In this document: piece by piece, positions 53,396 through 62,746 of the stretch | Position numbering within the stretch: position 1 is the first letter of the stretch | Layout: the number at the start of each line of letters is the position of its first letter | Assembly (NCBI GenBank): GCA_938009235.1 | Contig: CALLIK010000005.1 | Coordinates: 62,001 to 126,000, forward strand | Reading direction: 5' to 3' | DNA: 64,000 nt | From: an uncultured Caulobacterales bacterium | GTDB taxonomy: Bacteria; Pseudomonadota; Alphaproteobacteria; Caulobacterales; Maricaulaceae | Program-made: the position numbers and the translations under genes | Notes under the pieces: model-generated | Database searches by the model: none | What the model was told of the DNA's origin: nothing | The model's input: the letters and a program-made list of their open reading frames with translations, nothing else

Positions 53396-56300
53396 CTACT
53401 GTGGGTGTGAAATCACTCTGAAGTCATCTACAAAACCGTCAGCACTGCCTGAAGGCGCGCCCTCAAACTCGAGCGCGATATCGTCTACCCATAATTCCGT
53501 ATCGGATTGCGTGCCACCTAACGCCAGAACATCGTTCACAGTATAGGTCACAAATAATGTCAAATCAGTTTGGCTGCCTGAATTAAATGTGAAGCTGTCG
53601 AGTAAGAAGTCATCTAAAGCAGATTCCTCTGCGCCCGCCGCCTCCAACTCCGCATAGTCGAGTAATTTACTGGCGAGTACAGTTGTTGTGCCGCCTTCGT
53701 AAACGCCAATGGTTGCCGTGACATCGGTTCTGTCTCTCTTATACAACACATAGGCAGATAGCGTGTAATCTGTATTCGGCGTAATGCCCGTGAGCTCTTG
53801 CGTGACGCCCATGCCGCCTGTTTCTCCGCTCCCGTCATTCAATCTGAACTTCAGAGCGCCGTCAGCACCGCTAGCCGAGTTTCCGGTAGATTGAACCTGA
53901 CCCAGCGTGCCGCTCTGTTCTATGACGGTCCAATCTGCATCAGACGTGTTGCCCGTAAAGTCAGTAAAGTCAGCCCCGCCAATTGCAACGGAATTACTGA
54001 CGGCGTCATCTAACTCAGCGAAAATTGTAACCGACGTATTTGAGCCAGAATTAAAGCCATGAGAACTAAAGCGGTAATCGGAATTATTACTATCCGTGCC
54101 TGTTTCTGCTCCGCCAACATCTACGCCTAATTTAACAGGTCCCTTCGCGAAAGCAGACAGCGTGTAGTTCGTATTTGCGGCAACCGTTAAACTTTGGCTG
54201 ACGCGCGCATCCGCGTGATCAACTTTGGCCGAACTTTTGCGCGAGAAATATTCGCCGTCCGCGGCGGTGATGACAGCCGGGCTGGTGAATGACCAGCCGC
54301 TTGTCCCTGCGTCAAAACCTGCGTTCGCAACTGCAACGCGGCCAATCGCGCCTGTATTTCTGCCAGGTCGGTAACCGATAGGACCTACGTCATCAAACGT
54401 TAGCACACCCGTTGCAGCTGCGCTTGTAAGCACTTCGTCGGAGCCGCTAAGCGTGCTGCCGCTACGGGCTTGTCCATCCATATCATCGGTCACAGCTGAA
54501 AATGCGCCAATGCTGACAGCAACATCGGCATTAAGAACGACACCGCTGGCTGGGTCAGGGCGTGATACGCCAAGTGCATCTTTGATGAGTGCTGGGTCTG
54601 TTTCCAAAAATCCGTCTACGCTTGTCAAAGCGGCCGTATCGGAAAATTCCACCCCATCCACATAGTTACCGGCAAATGTGGAACCCGCAGGCATACCTTC
54701 ATCCGCTTGGGTGATGATTGGCCCAACAGCATCGTCGATGATGTTATTTACGAAGAACACATTCTCAGGGTTCGTTGACTGATTGCCGCCATTTACGTTC
54801 AAACTATTGACGCTATCCACAATAGAATTGTTAGCGATCAGAACATTAGTTACATCTTGATAGCCATTAGTCGTCGATCCATCGGAGTTGTGAATCACGA
54901 TACCACCGTGAAAACGCGTATTCAGATAGCGCGCACCTTCAATGTAATTATTCACAACGCGGTGACCATCATCGATAATGCGAATGCCGCCCGCAAAAGG
55001 ATGGCCATCGCCTAAGATAAAGTTATTTGAAATCGTAGCGGATGAACCGTGACGTGTTGTAAGCGACCCATAACTGTCGCGGATTGTATTGTTTGAAATT
55101 CGGTTATTGCCAGATTTATTCGAGATGACTTCGGCTTCGCCTTCAATGCGTTCGAAATAATTATACTCGACAACGGAGTCAGAATTTAACGCGTGAGCCT
55201 CACTTGTACCCAAGCGGATGGCTTCGAAATCATTATCCGTATTCTCGGCGTAAGCTTTTCCATCTCTAGGCGCACGATTGCCGAAATAGTTATGATCGAT
55301 GCTGGTGCGGTTAATCGCAACATCGGCAAGAACTGTTCCGTCTGCGATTTCACGGTTTATAACCAACAAGGCGCCGACATTCGTTTTCCCAGAAAACCAG
55401 CTATGATCTACTCGGTTATCTTGGCCGTAAATATTGAGCCATTTGCCACTATCCGCATTGACGTTATCTAAATCGATTATAGCAACTTCTGTAATTCGAC
55501 AATTATTACAGAATTCACCACTGCCATTCCGTGTTTGTAGAAAGTCACTACTTGCGCTCTGGCCATCTTTAAAGACGAGCCCTTGGAGTACAGCGTATTC
55601 ACCAGACATACGCACAGACACGTCGCCGCCGATCACCGCGCCACCAGCATTTTCTGCCGCAACTGTAATTGGCAGGGCTTCGGTGCCAGCGCCGCCAAAG
55701 TCGAGTTCTAATCCTGAATAAGTCCCATCCGCCAAGCATAATGTTGTGCCTGCGCTAATCGTCCGCGTTGCTGCATTTTCTAGGGATGACGTTGACGTAT
55801 AAACTGTATCGCAATTAATGGCGGGAACCGTATCCTTTTCGCCGAGTGCGCCGCGCGGAAAATTACCGCCTGCTTGCGCGACAGGTGCAGCCGGTACGGC
55901 GACGGTTGCCGCTGATGTCGCGGCCTCGCTAAATCCATCATCATCCGTGTAGGAAATGATGACACGCAGCATTGCGCCCGCTTGAGTGTCTGTGATTTCA
56001 AATGTGGAGGCCGTCGCGCCAGCTATATCCGCGCTGTCCGCCTGCCACTGATAAGTAGGCGTGCTGCCTGTTATTCCGTTTGCGTCCGCAAAGGAGGCCG
56101 TAAGCGTTTGCCCAATTTCAACAGTTCCAGAAACACTAGCCGCTCCTGTAGAGTTGCTGGCGGGAGCCGCTGCAACACTGCCTGTCGTTGAAGAGGTTAC
56201 ATCCTCAGCAAATCCGTCCGCGTCCGTATAAGTGACATTCAAACTAAGAGTGCTGCCGACATCCGCGACGACAGGCGCATAAGCGCTTGAAGTTGCCCCT

Positions 56301-56563
56301 GAGATATCACTTCCTGCCCGAAGCCATTGGTAAACGAAAACACTACCCGCTGTACCATTTCCATCCGACACAGCACTCGTCAGAGTTTCTCCGACTTGAA
56401 CTGTCCCCGAGACACTTACTGAACCAGAAACATTTGTTGGAGCTGACGGGGTAGTGGTTCCCGACGAATTAGATGAACTACTGGTGCCACCCCCGCAAGC
56501 GGCCAATGCCAAAACCGCGGGAGCCAATATGAGTAACTTAGCTTTCGTCTCAATCTTGAACAT
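53396..56563 (-). CDS. PL6-family polysaccharide (alginate) lyase lipoprotein with Ig-like and carbohydrate-binding modules
   Basis: A 1055-residue exported protein. Lipobox LALAACGG puts the lipid anchor on Cys23. Two Ig-like repeats follow (about 43-125 and 138-220; the second opens GAASVSGTVEIGQTLT). A parallel beta-helix domain (about 240-690) carries the PL6 catalytic signature: Lys in VISNKSGNN and Arg in LTTRHGSS, matching the lysine/arginine pair of chondroitinase B and alginate lyases. Two C-terminal beta-sandwich modules (each with TNYTLSAF- or TDYTLSAY-type strands) probably bind polysaccharide. The substrate is most likely alginate. Composition is Ser/Thr/Gly/Asp-rich like surface proteins. 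It is monocistronic on the minus strand. Confidence 0.85.
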   Translation of the reverse strand: MFKIETKAKLLILAPAVLALAACGGGTSSSSNSSGTTTPSAPTNVSGSVSVSGTVQVGETLTSAVSDGNGTAGSVFVYQWLRAGSDISGATSSAYAPVVADVGSTLSLNVTYTDADGFAEDVTSSTTGSVAAAPASNSTGAASVSGTVEIGQTLTASFADANGITGSTPTYQWQADSADIAGATASTFEITDTQAGAMLRVIISYTDDDGFSEAATSAATVAVPAAPVAQAGGNFPRGALGEKDTVPAINCDTVYTSTSSLENAATRTISAGTTLCLADGTYSGLELDFGGAGTEALPITVAAENAGGAVIGGDVSVRMSGEYAVLQGLVFKDGQSASSDFLQTRNGSGEFCNNCRITEVAIIDLDNVNADSGKWLNIYGQDNRVDHSWFSGKTNVGALLVINREIADGTVLADVAINRTSIDHNYFGNRAPRDGKAYAENTDNDFEAIRLGTSEAHALNSDSVVEYNYFERIEGEAEVISNKSGNNRISNNTIRDSYGSLTTRHGSSATISNNFILGDGHPFAGGIRIIDDGHRVVNNYIEGARYLNTRFHGGIVIHNSDGSTTNGYQDVTNVLIANNSIVDSVNSLNVNGGNQSTNPENVFFVNNIIDDAVGPIITQADEGMPAGSTFAGNYVDGVEFSDTAALTSVDGFLETDPALIKDALGVSRPDPASGVVLNADVAVSIGAFSAVTDDMDGQARSGSTLSGSDEVLTSAAATGVLTFDDVGPIGYRPGRNTGAIGRVAVANAGFDAGTSGWSFTSPAVITAADGEYFSRKSSAKVDHADARVSQSLTVAANTNYTLSAFAKGPVKLGVDVGGAETGTDSNNSDYRFSSHGFNSGSNTSVTIFAELDDAVSNSVAIGGADFTDFTGNTSDADWTVIEQSGTLGQVQSTGNSASGADGALKFRLNDGSGETGGMGVTQELTGITPNTDYTLSAYVLYKRDRTDVTATIGVYEGGTTTVLASKLLDYAELEAAGAEESALDDFLLDSFTFNSGSQTDLTLFVTYTVNDVLALGGTQSDTELWVDDIALEFEGAPSGSADGFVDDFRVISHPQ

Positions 56564-56952
56564 GATGTCTTTCCCGATACTATGTCTGTCATGACGCCTG
56601 CTGCGAATTTTAGATTTTACAGTCTAATCATATAAGACAGGAGCCTTGAGGTTTTATATCTATGTATAGTTGCGATACGCAATCTTAACCCTACACAATC
56701 GCTAGCTAAGATGAAAAATCGAGTCAAGCGTACTATTCTAATGTTTTAAAAAACGATTTCAGACGCCACGGGTGAATTTAGCCCACTTTAATCTCAGTGC
56801 ACCTCACCAACCTCTGGATAATGACTCGTTGACGCGTGTTAATACTTGGCCACCAGGTAACAACCTTACACCCCAAAACGAAGTTAATAAAAGTAACTCC
56901 AAGCAGCTTATTTTGGGCAATTTAAGTCTCTCATCTAATGCTGGTTACCGAC
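56564..56952. other. intergenic region between the ferredoxin reductase and the lyase
   Basis: This 389-base gap should hold the lyase promoter. I see a TTAGA/TCTAA inverted repeat (56610-56627) and nothing else definite. One forward frame of 63 codons (56772-56963) runs through it but has no ribosome site and overlaps the end of the next gene; I do not treat it as a gene. Confidence 0.4.
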
Positions 56953-58182
56953 TTAAGGCATAACACAATTTTTTAGAACGCACTCTGCATCTGCCAACAG
57001 CGCAGGATCGAGGTTCACGCCTTTAGTCAGAGATATTTTTCCAAACATGAAATCACGCGGGGCGTTGACGGCATCTACAGCAAGGAAGCGATCCCCTTTA
57101 AAGTAATAAGCCGCAAAGCTGCGTCCTTGTTCAATATTCCCGCGAATAACCACGGCGTCATATCCTGTTGAAAGCCCTGCGATTTGTAGCTTCAGGTCAA
57201 ATTGATCCGACCAGAACCACGGCAGGCTATTATAGGATTTTGGCTTACTCGTGATATGCGCGGCAACGGTCTTGCCTTGCTCTGTGGCATTGGGCACAGA
57301 TTCCAGTCTGATATGCGTGTCGTAAAGTCCATTATAATGCCACGTAACATCCCCCGCGGCATAAATGTCTGGATCAGAGGTTTGACAAAATTCGTTCACC
57401 TCTATGCCGTTCCCAACCGTCAGCCCTGCCTCGGCGGCCAGCTCAACATTCGGAATAACCCCGATGCCAATGATCACCATATCAGCCGCGAGGTTTTGCT
57501 CGCACCCTGTTACGACGTTCAAGCCTGTCTCCGTTTTTTGGATGGCAGAGGCGCTCACATTTTCTAAAATTTTCACACCTTCCTCGATGTGAACCCGTTT
57601 ATAGAATGTTGAAAGTTGCGGAGCGGTGACGCGTTGCAAGATGCGCGGCATGGCCTCTAGCACTGTGACTGCAAGCCCTTGCTTGCGTAAGGAGGCAGCC
57701 GTCTCAAGACCGATATAACCGCCGCCAATAATCACAGCGGTCTTCGCGGTTTCGACCTTTTTTTTAATCGCGAGAACATCTGCTGTATCGCGAAGGTAGT
57801 AGACATTTTCCAAACCCTCACCCGGAACAGGCAAGCGCCGAATACGCGCGCCCATCGTCAGGATCAATTTGTCATAATGTAGAGTTTCGCCAGCCTCCGT
57901 TTGAACGGTCTTGTTAGTTCGGTCTATTGCGGTCACTCGAACACCAAGCTTCATTTCAATATTAGCGGCCGCGTAAGACTCCGCGGGACGTATGAGGATT
58001 TCGTCTATCGCCTTTTGCCCTGACAAGAAATCTTTGGACAAGGGCGGACGATGATACGGCAGGACGGCCTCGTCTCCGATAACGGTTATAGTCCCCTCCC
58101 AACCCGCTTGTCGCAGGCTAACACTGGTTTGCGCCGCCGCATGGGACGCGCCAATAATGATCACGGACTTAGATTTTGGCAT
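56953..58182 (-). CDS. FAD-dependent NAD(P)H-ferredoxin/rubredoxin reductase
   Basis: A 409-residue oxidoreductase. The FAD-binding GxGxxA/G motif is VIIIGASHAAAQTSVSLRQ, the NAD(P)H-binding motif is AVIIGGGYIGLETAASLRK, and DPDIYAAGDVTWHYNG is the second FAD motif. It resembles reductases of ring-hydroxylating dioxygenase or P450 systems, which pass electrons to a ferredoxin; no ferredoxin or oxygenase gene is adjacent. The physiological partner is unknown. Confidence 0.92.
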   Translation of the reverse strand: MPKSKSVIIIGASHAAAQTSVSLRQAGWEGTITVIGDEAVLPYHRPPLSKDFLSGQKAIDEILIRPAESYAAANIEMKLGVRVTAIDRTNKTVQTEAGETLHYDKLILTMGARIRRLPVPGEGLENVYYLRDTADVLAIKKKVETAKTAVIIGGGYIGLETAASLRKQGLAVTVLEAMPRILQRVTAPQLSTFYKRVHIEEGVKILENVSASAIQKTETGLNVVTGCEQNLAADMVIIGIGVIPNVELAAEAGLTVGNGIEVNEFCQTSDPDIYAAGDVTWHYNGLYDTHIRLESVPNATEQGKTVAAHITSKPKSYNSLPWFWSDQFDLKLQIAGLSTGYDAVVIRGNIEQGRSFAAYYFKGDRFLAVDAVNAPRDFMFGKISLTKGVNLDPALLADAECVLKNCVMP

Positions 58183-58373
58183 GAACGGGCAATATCTCTT
58201 ATGTTAGTGCATGAGCCCCAAATAGGGCCAAAGAACAGACATCTACCTACAACAAAGCGGCCTGCGGCGTAAACCAAGCAGATTTAATGGGCCGTTAAGT
58301 CGTTTTAACGACAAGGAAAGCAATAAATCGGTAGACATTTCACAAAGGCACTAAACTCCATCCACGCTCAAAT

Positions 58374-58395
58374 TAAAAAATTGTTGTGAAACAAT
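58374..58395 (-). terminator. intrinsic terminator of tRNA-Ser
   Basis: On the minus strand ATTGTT pairs with AACAAT around a TCAC loop, followed by six T (58375-58380 read as A on the plus strand). It lies 17 bases beyond the 3' end of the tRNA gene. Confidence 0.75.
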
Positions 58396-58411
58396 AGTTT
58401 AATTGAGGTGA

Positions 58412-58502
58412 TGGCGGAGACGAAGGGATTCGAACCCTCGATGGGCTTATGACCCATACTCCCTTAGCAGGGGAGCGCCTTCGACCACTCGGCCACGTCT
58501 CC
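58412..58502 (-). tRNA. tRNA-Ser (anticodon GCU)
   Basis: Read on the minus strand, the acceptor stem GGAGACG/CGTCTCC closes a class II tRNA. The anticodon stem CTCCC/GGGAG encloses CTGCTAA, so the anticodon is GCU (AGC/AGU codons). The long variable arm with ATGGGTCATAAGCCCAT follows, then the T arm GGTTCGAATCC and an encoded CCA at 58412-58414. An intrinsic terminator follows. No integrase is close. Confidence 0.96.
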
Positions 58503-58641
58503 GAGCGGGGAACTAGCGATTCCTCATCGCTCTCGCAAGCCCTAATCGACCCCATTGCAGTAGTTCTCTAATTTCACTCTTTTTTAACCACGTTTGGAAC
58601 GAAAATACTCTCACCTTATAGTTAAAAGTGCCTCATCGCTG

Positions 58642-58707
58642 TGAGCTACACCGCGAAATCTGCAGTCTCGTTTACGAGATATTTGCATCAACTGTGTATG
58701 TAGCTCA
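58642..58707 (+). promoter_or_regulatory. nested inverted-repeat leader before the EPS operon
   Basis: TGAGCTACA (58642-58650) and TGTAGCTCA (58699-58707) are perfect 9-bp complements that would enclose a second perfect inverted repeat, TCTCGT-TT-ACGAGA (58666-58679). The outer arm ends only a few bases before the AGGTGGG ribosome site of the first EPS gene, so this could be a folded 5' leader that controls translation, or a double protein-binding site. The sequence is clear; the role is inference. Confidence 0.6.
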
Positions 58708-58725
58708 AAAAAATAGGTGGGTTGA

Positions 58726-60345
58726 ATGCCAATAGAGAACAAAAAGAGTGCGGTTAAACCGCCACATCCTCAACAGTCCGAGCCTGATCGCAGTTCCGTA
58801 CGTCAAGCTGATGAAAAACGAGGATCCTCGGATTCGCGCCTTGATGCCTATGTGCAAAAGGTTCGTCCTGAAACAGCCTCTACACCAAAGGTGGATCGCC
58901 GCCGCAAACGCCTGACAACTGCGGATATTAAGGTCCCAAAGCAGCAAACCAATGTAAACGCGCTGCGGTTTGGCTTCCGTGCTTTAGATTTACTTCTGGT
59001 TTGCTCGATTATCGCGGTTGGCATTTGGAACGGTTACGATGGCATCAATAATCGCGGCGTTATCGCCCCTGTTTCCGCCTCTATTTTAGGGTCCGTTATT
59101 TTTATTGCGGCGTTGTTTTTCTCGAGTGCCTATCGTTTCAATGCAGCCGAAACACTCAAGTCTCACATCAAAACAGTTACCCTTGCGAGTTTCGCAGCCT
59201 TAGGCGTTTGGTTGACGGTTGCCCTGATCATTCGCCCTGAAACGTTCTTGCCTGATGCACTTGCCAAGGCTGGCCTTGGTGCAATTGCACTCCTAGCGAT
59301 CTTGCACACACTTTATCATCTCCAAGTTCGCCGCTTGCATACACGCGGTGCCCTAGCGCCAACGATCATCATGCTGGGTGCAACTGAAAGTGCACGTCGT
59401 ATTATCGAAGAAAATGCAAAATCAAAAGAACTCAACATTTTGGGTATCTTTGATGATCGTTTAGCGCGCGCGCCGCACAATATTCATGGCGTACCCGTAG
59501 TGGGAGCCGTCGAGGACCTCTTAGACTGGGACGCGCTACCATATGTGAACCGTATTGTCGTGACGTTACCGTCTATGGCGAACAAGCGGAAACAGGATTT
59601 CGTAGACCGCGTGAGACTATTACCAAACCGTATCGCCTTTGTTGTCGACGAGTTTGAAACACTCAACCACGTTCAACAAAGAGTGTCTGAAATTGCAGAA
59701 ATTAGCCTGCGCGATGTAACAGGAAGTCCAAAATCTGGACGCCACACTGCGGTCAAGCGTTTGATGGATATTGGTATTTCTGCGACAGCTCTTATCTTAG
59801 GCGCACCGCTTTTGGCCGCCATTGCGGTCTACATTCGCCTCGACAGTCCTGGTCCAGCTCTATTCAAACAACCGCGTCATGGTTTCAACAACCGTGTCTT
59901 CAATGTCTATAAATTCCGCTCCATGCGTAATGACAAAGCAGATTTAAAAGCCGAGCAACAAACCGTTGTGGGCGACGCTCGTGTCACTAAAATTGGTCGC
60001 ATCATCCGCAAGACATCTTTGGATGAATTGCCGCAGTTGATCAATGTTTTGAAGGGTGAAATGTCTCTCGTCGGGCCGCGTCCACATGCCGTCGGCATGA
60101 AAACCGAAGGCAAAGCGAGTATCGATCTCGTTTCCGAATATGCGCATCGCCACAAGGTGAAGCCAGGCATGACAGGCTGGGCGCAAATTAACGGATCACG
60201 AGGTCCTATGCACTCTGGCGACGAAGTTGCAGAACGCGTTCGTTTAGATGTCGAATATATCGAACAAGCCAATGTTTTCTGGGATGTCTGGATCATGTTA
60301 AAAACCCTCCCTTGCCTTCTGGGCGACCGTAGTAACGTCAGGTAG
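58726..60345 (+). CDS. EPS initiating sugar-phosphate transferase, WcaJ/ExoY-like
   Basis: A 539-residue polyprenyl-phosphate glycosylphosphotransferase that loads the first sugar of an exopolysaccharide repeat on undecaprenyl phosphate. A long N-terminal disordered stretch (about 1-75) precedes four membrane helices (for example LDLLLVCSIIAVGIWNG), a Rossmann-like CoA-binding-type domain (IIMLGATESARRIIEENAK) and, after a fifth helix, the catalytic domain with FKQPRHGFNNRVFNVYKFRS, TSLDELPQLINVLKGEMSLV and GPRPHA. A strong ribosome site precedes the ATG. It heads the EPS operon. Confidence 0.93.
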   Translation: MPIENKKSAVKPPHPQQSEPDRSSVRQADEKRGSSDSRLDAYVQKVRPETASTPKVDRRRKRLTTADIKVPKQQTNVNALRFGFRALDLLLVCSIIAVGIWNGYDGINNRGVIAPVSASILGSVIFIAALFFSSAYRFNAAETLKSHIKTVTLASFAALGVWLTVALIIRPETFLPDALAKAGLGAIALLAILHTLYHLQVRRLHTRGALAPTIIMLGATESARRIIEENAKSKELNILGIFDDRLARAPHNIHGVPVVGAVEDLLDWDALPYVNRIVVTLPSMANKRKQDFVDRVRLLPNRIAFVVDEFETLNHVQQRVSEIAEISLRDVTGSPKSGRHTAVKRLMDIGISATALILGAPLLAAIAVYIRLDSPGPALFKQPRHGFNNRVFNVYKFRSMRNDKADLKAEQQTVVGDARVTKIGRIIRKTSLDELPQLINVLKGEMSLVGPRPHAVGMKTEGKASIDLVSEYAHRHKVKPGMTGWAQINGSRGPMHSGDEVAERVRLDVEYIEQANVFWDVWIMLKTLPCLLGDRSNVR

Positions 60346-60350
60346 TCACA

Positions 60351-61820
60351 ATGATGGGTAAATCTATACTTGCTTATTTGCCAGTTAATCTGGCGAACAT
60401 GCTCACGGCTTTCGGTACAATCGCAATCCTGACTCGCTTGCTAGAGCCAGCAGAGTTCGGTCTCTATGCGGTTGCGGTGATTACCATGCAATTTGTCCAT
60501 ATGGGACTGTTCACTTGGGTTGAGGCCGCGATGGCGCGTTTCCAAGCCCGAGCAGAAAGAGAAGGAGACGTCGCGTCTCATCTCAAAACGCTATATCGCG
60601 TTGGGTTATTAATCGGTATCATCGGATTTTCAATTCTGATGGCTATCTTGTCTGCTTTCCCCATTGGTCCTGGTTTACTGTTGGTTCTCACCTTTGCGCT
60701 GGCCTCAACATCTATGCAGATCATCTTTAATTTGGGTATGGAAGCCCATAGAGCGGCGCATCGTATTAAACGATATTCAATCACCTATTCGACACAAACC
60801 TTAGTTAGTTTTACACTAGGTGTGTTGTTTATTATGTTTACGCCACTTCGTGCTTCGGCTCCATTTGTAGGCATAATTTGCGGCCTTATCATCGTCGGTA
60901 GCGTAGACGTTCTCTTTATGTGGCGACAGATGCGTGGCGGAGAGTTCCAAACTGAAAAAGTGAAAACATATTTCGCCTATGGCGCTCCATTATGTATCGG
61001 ATTATTGCTCTCTTATGCTCTTAATTCCGCCGATATATATTTAATCACAGGCATCATGGGGGCTGCGTCTGCGGGTGAATATAATGCGGGCTACAACCTC
61101 GCAAACCGTAGTTTAGAAGTTCTATTCGTCTGGGTAGCTATGGCTGTAACACCCGCGGCAATAACCGCAATGGAAGACGACGGGACAGAAAAATCAATCG
61201 AAATCATGAAGGGCTATGGCGCAACTCTGCTGTGGATAGCAGTACCTGCCGCAATGGGTATTGCCCTTGTTTCCAAGGACGCCGGTTTTATTCTAGGTGA
61301 AGGTGTCCGCAGCGGCGCTGTCACAGTCATGCCATGGATCGCCTTAGCAGGCCTCATCAATGGTTTAATGACCTATTATGTCCATCGGGCCTTTATGCTC
61401 TCTGGGCAGACAAAAAAATATGTTTGGGCACTTGTTCTGCCTGTCATTTTGAACATTGGGCTAAACCTCATTCTCATTCCAAAATACGAGTTAATGGGCG
61501 CTGTTTGGGCCACGATTGTGTCTTACGCTCTCGCGATAACGATTGCGACTATCCTTGCACGTCGTGACTACCCACTACCGCTGCCGTATCGTGCCGCTTT
61601 TGAGATTGCGGGCTGTAGTGCTCTGATGGCGATCGCCGTCTTGTTGTTGCCTTTGAATAACATGACCCCAGGCTTCTTTACATTAGTCTTAAAAGCCACA
61701 GTCGGCATTCTTGTTTATATTTTAGCCTGCTTGGCCGTAAATGCTGCCAACTGCCGTGTCTTTATCCGTGACTTACGAGAACGCTTTGGCAAATCCCCTT
61801 TAGCGGAGGCCGCAGAATGA
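60351..61820 (+). CDS. Wzx-like oligosaccharide flippase
   Basis: A 489-residue membrane protein with about 12-14 predicted helices (for example LAYLPVNLANMLTAFGTIAI and VAIMLTPAAITAM-like segments), matching the polysaccharide-translocating branch of the MOP family (RfbX/Wzx). It should flip lipid-linked repeat units across the inner membrane. It starts 5 bases after the initiating transferase, and its stop overlaps the GT2 gene (ATGA), so it is part of the EPS operon. Confidence 0.88.
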   Translation: MMGKSILAYLPVNLANMLTAFGTIAILTRLLEPAEFGLYAVAVITMQFVHMGLFTWVEAAMARFQARAEREGDVASHLKTLYRVGLLIGIIGFSILMAILSAFPIGPGLLLVLTFALASTSMQIIFNLGMEAHRAAHRIKRYSITYSTQTLVSFTLGVLFIMFTPLRASAPFVGIICGLIIVGSVDVLFMWRQMRGGEFQTEKVKTYFAYGAPLCIGLLLSYALNSADIYLITGIMGAASAGEYNAGYNLANRSLEVLFVWVAMAVTPAAITAMEDDGTEKSIEIMKGYGATLLWIAVPAAMGIALVSKDAGFILGEGVRSGAVTVMPWIALAGLINGLMTYYVHRAFMLSGQTKKYVWALVLPVILNIGLNLILIPKYELMGAVWATIVSYALAITIATILARRDYPLPLPYRAAFEIAGCSALMAIAVLLLPLNNMTPGFFTLVLKATVGILVYILACLAVNAANCRVFIRDLRERFGKSPLAEAAE

Positions 61821-62746
61821 CTTTAAAGATGTCAGATAGCGCCGCATATGAAGCGGCCACACCTACCTTATCCGTTCTCGTTCCGTTTTTCAGAGACGAT
61901 TGCGCTGCACTTATACAAGCTTTGGATGCCGAACTCACAGACCAAGTTGTAGAAATTCTCGTGTATGACGATGGAACAGGTGACTCAGAACTTACGCAAA
62001 AAACTGCGGCTACAGTGACACAGGCAAAGCGCCCGGTCAGACTCATTACGAATTCGGAAAACCAAGGACGCTCAGGTGCACGTAACGGGTTGTTTCAAGC
62101 CGCTCGTGCCGAGTGGGTCTTATTTCTAGATGCTGACATGCTACCGTCCCATTCAGATTTTCTACAGAATTATTTAACTCTTATTTCTGAGTCTAACGCC
62201 GAGATCATTTTCGGTGGATTTGAAGTTGAAGCATCATCAGAAGATGCCGATAGAGATTTACATCGCGCATTGTCAGAAGTGTCTGACTGCCTGACACTCA
62301 GCGAACGTCAAGCGGCGGGTCCGCAATATGTGGCGTCTTCTAATTTATGTGTGCATCGTGATGTATTGATTGCGCAACCTTTCGACTCAAACTTTGAAGG
62401 CTGGGGTTGGGAAGACAGTGAATGGGCTGCGCGAGTCGCTAAACATTTCACGCTCATCCATGCCGATAATTCGGCCATTCATTTGGGGTTAGAAACAACC
62501 GATACCCTGCTGAAGCGTTTTGCCACGTCTGGTACGAATTACCTTCGCTTCACTGAAGCGCATCCTGACCTTGCAACGAATCTAGCCCTCTATAAAATAT
62601 CCAAAAAACTAGGCCGCGTCCCAGCTCAATCGCTCATGCGGCCCCTCCTAAAGACTTGCGTCAAAATGCATGCCATGCCCATGAAAGTGCGATTGGCCGC
62701 ATTGAAGCTTTGGCGGGCGTCTCATTATGCTGCGGCTCTCTCATGA
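61817..62746 (+). CDS. family 2 glycosyltransferase
   Basis: A 309-residue GT-A fold transferase. The N-terminal nucleotide-sugar domain shows LSVLVPFFRDDC, ILVYDDGTGDS, GRSGARNGLF and the metal-binding VLFLDADML; GWGWEDSEWAARV carries the acidic residue pair typical of GT2 enzymes. The donor and acceptor sugars are unknown. The ATG overlaps the flippase stop, and its TGA overlaps the next gene's ATG. Confidence 0.9.
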   Translation: MTLKMSDSAAYEAATPTLSVLVPFFRDDCAALIQALDAELTDQVVEILVYDDGTGDSELTQKTAATVTQAKRPVRLITNSENQGRSGARNGLFQAARAEWVLFLDADMLPSHSDFLQNYLTLISESNAEIIFGGFEVEASSEDADRDLHRALSEVSDCLTLSERQAAGPQYVASSNLCVHRDVLIAQPFDSNFEGWGWEDSEWAARVAKHFTLIHADNSAIHLGLETTDTLLKRFATSGTNYLRFTEAHPDLATNLALYKISKKLGRVPAQSLMRPLLKTCVKMHAMPMKVRLAALKLWRASHYAAALS

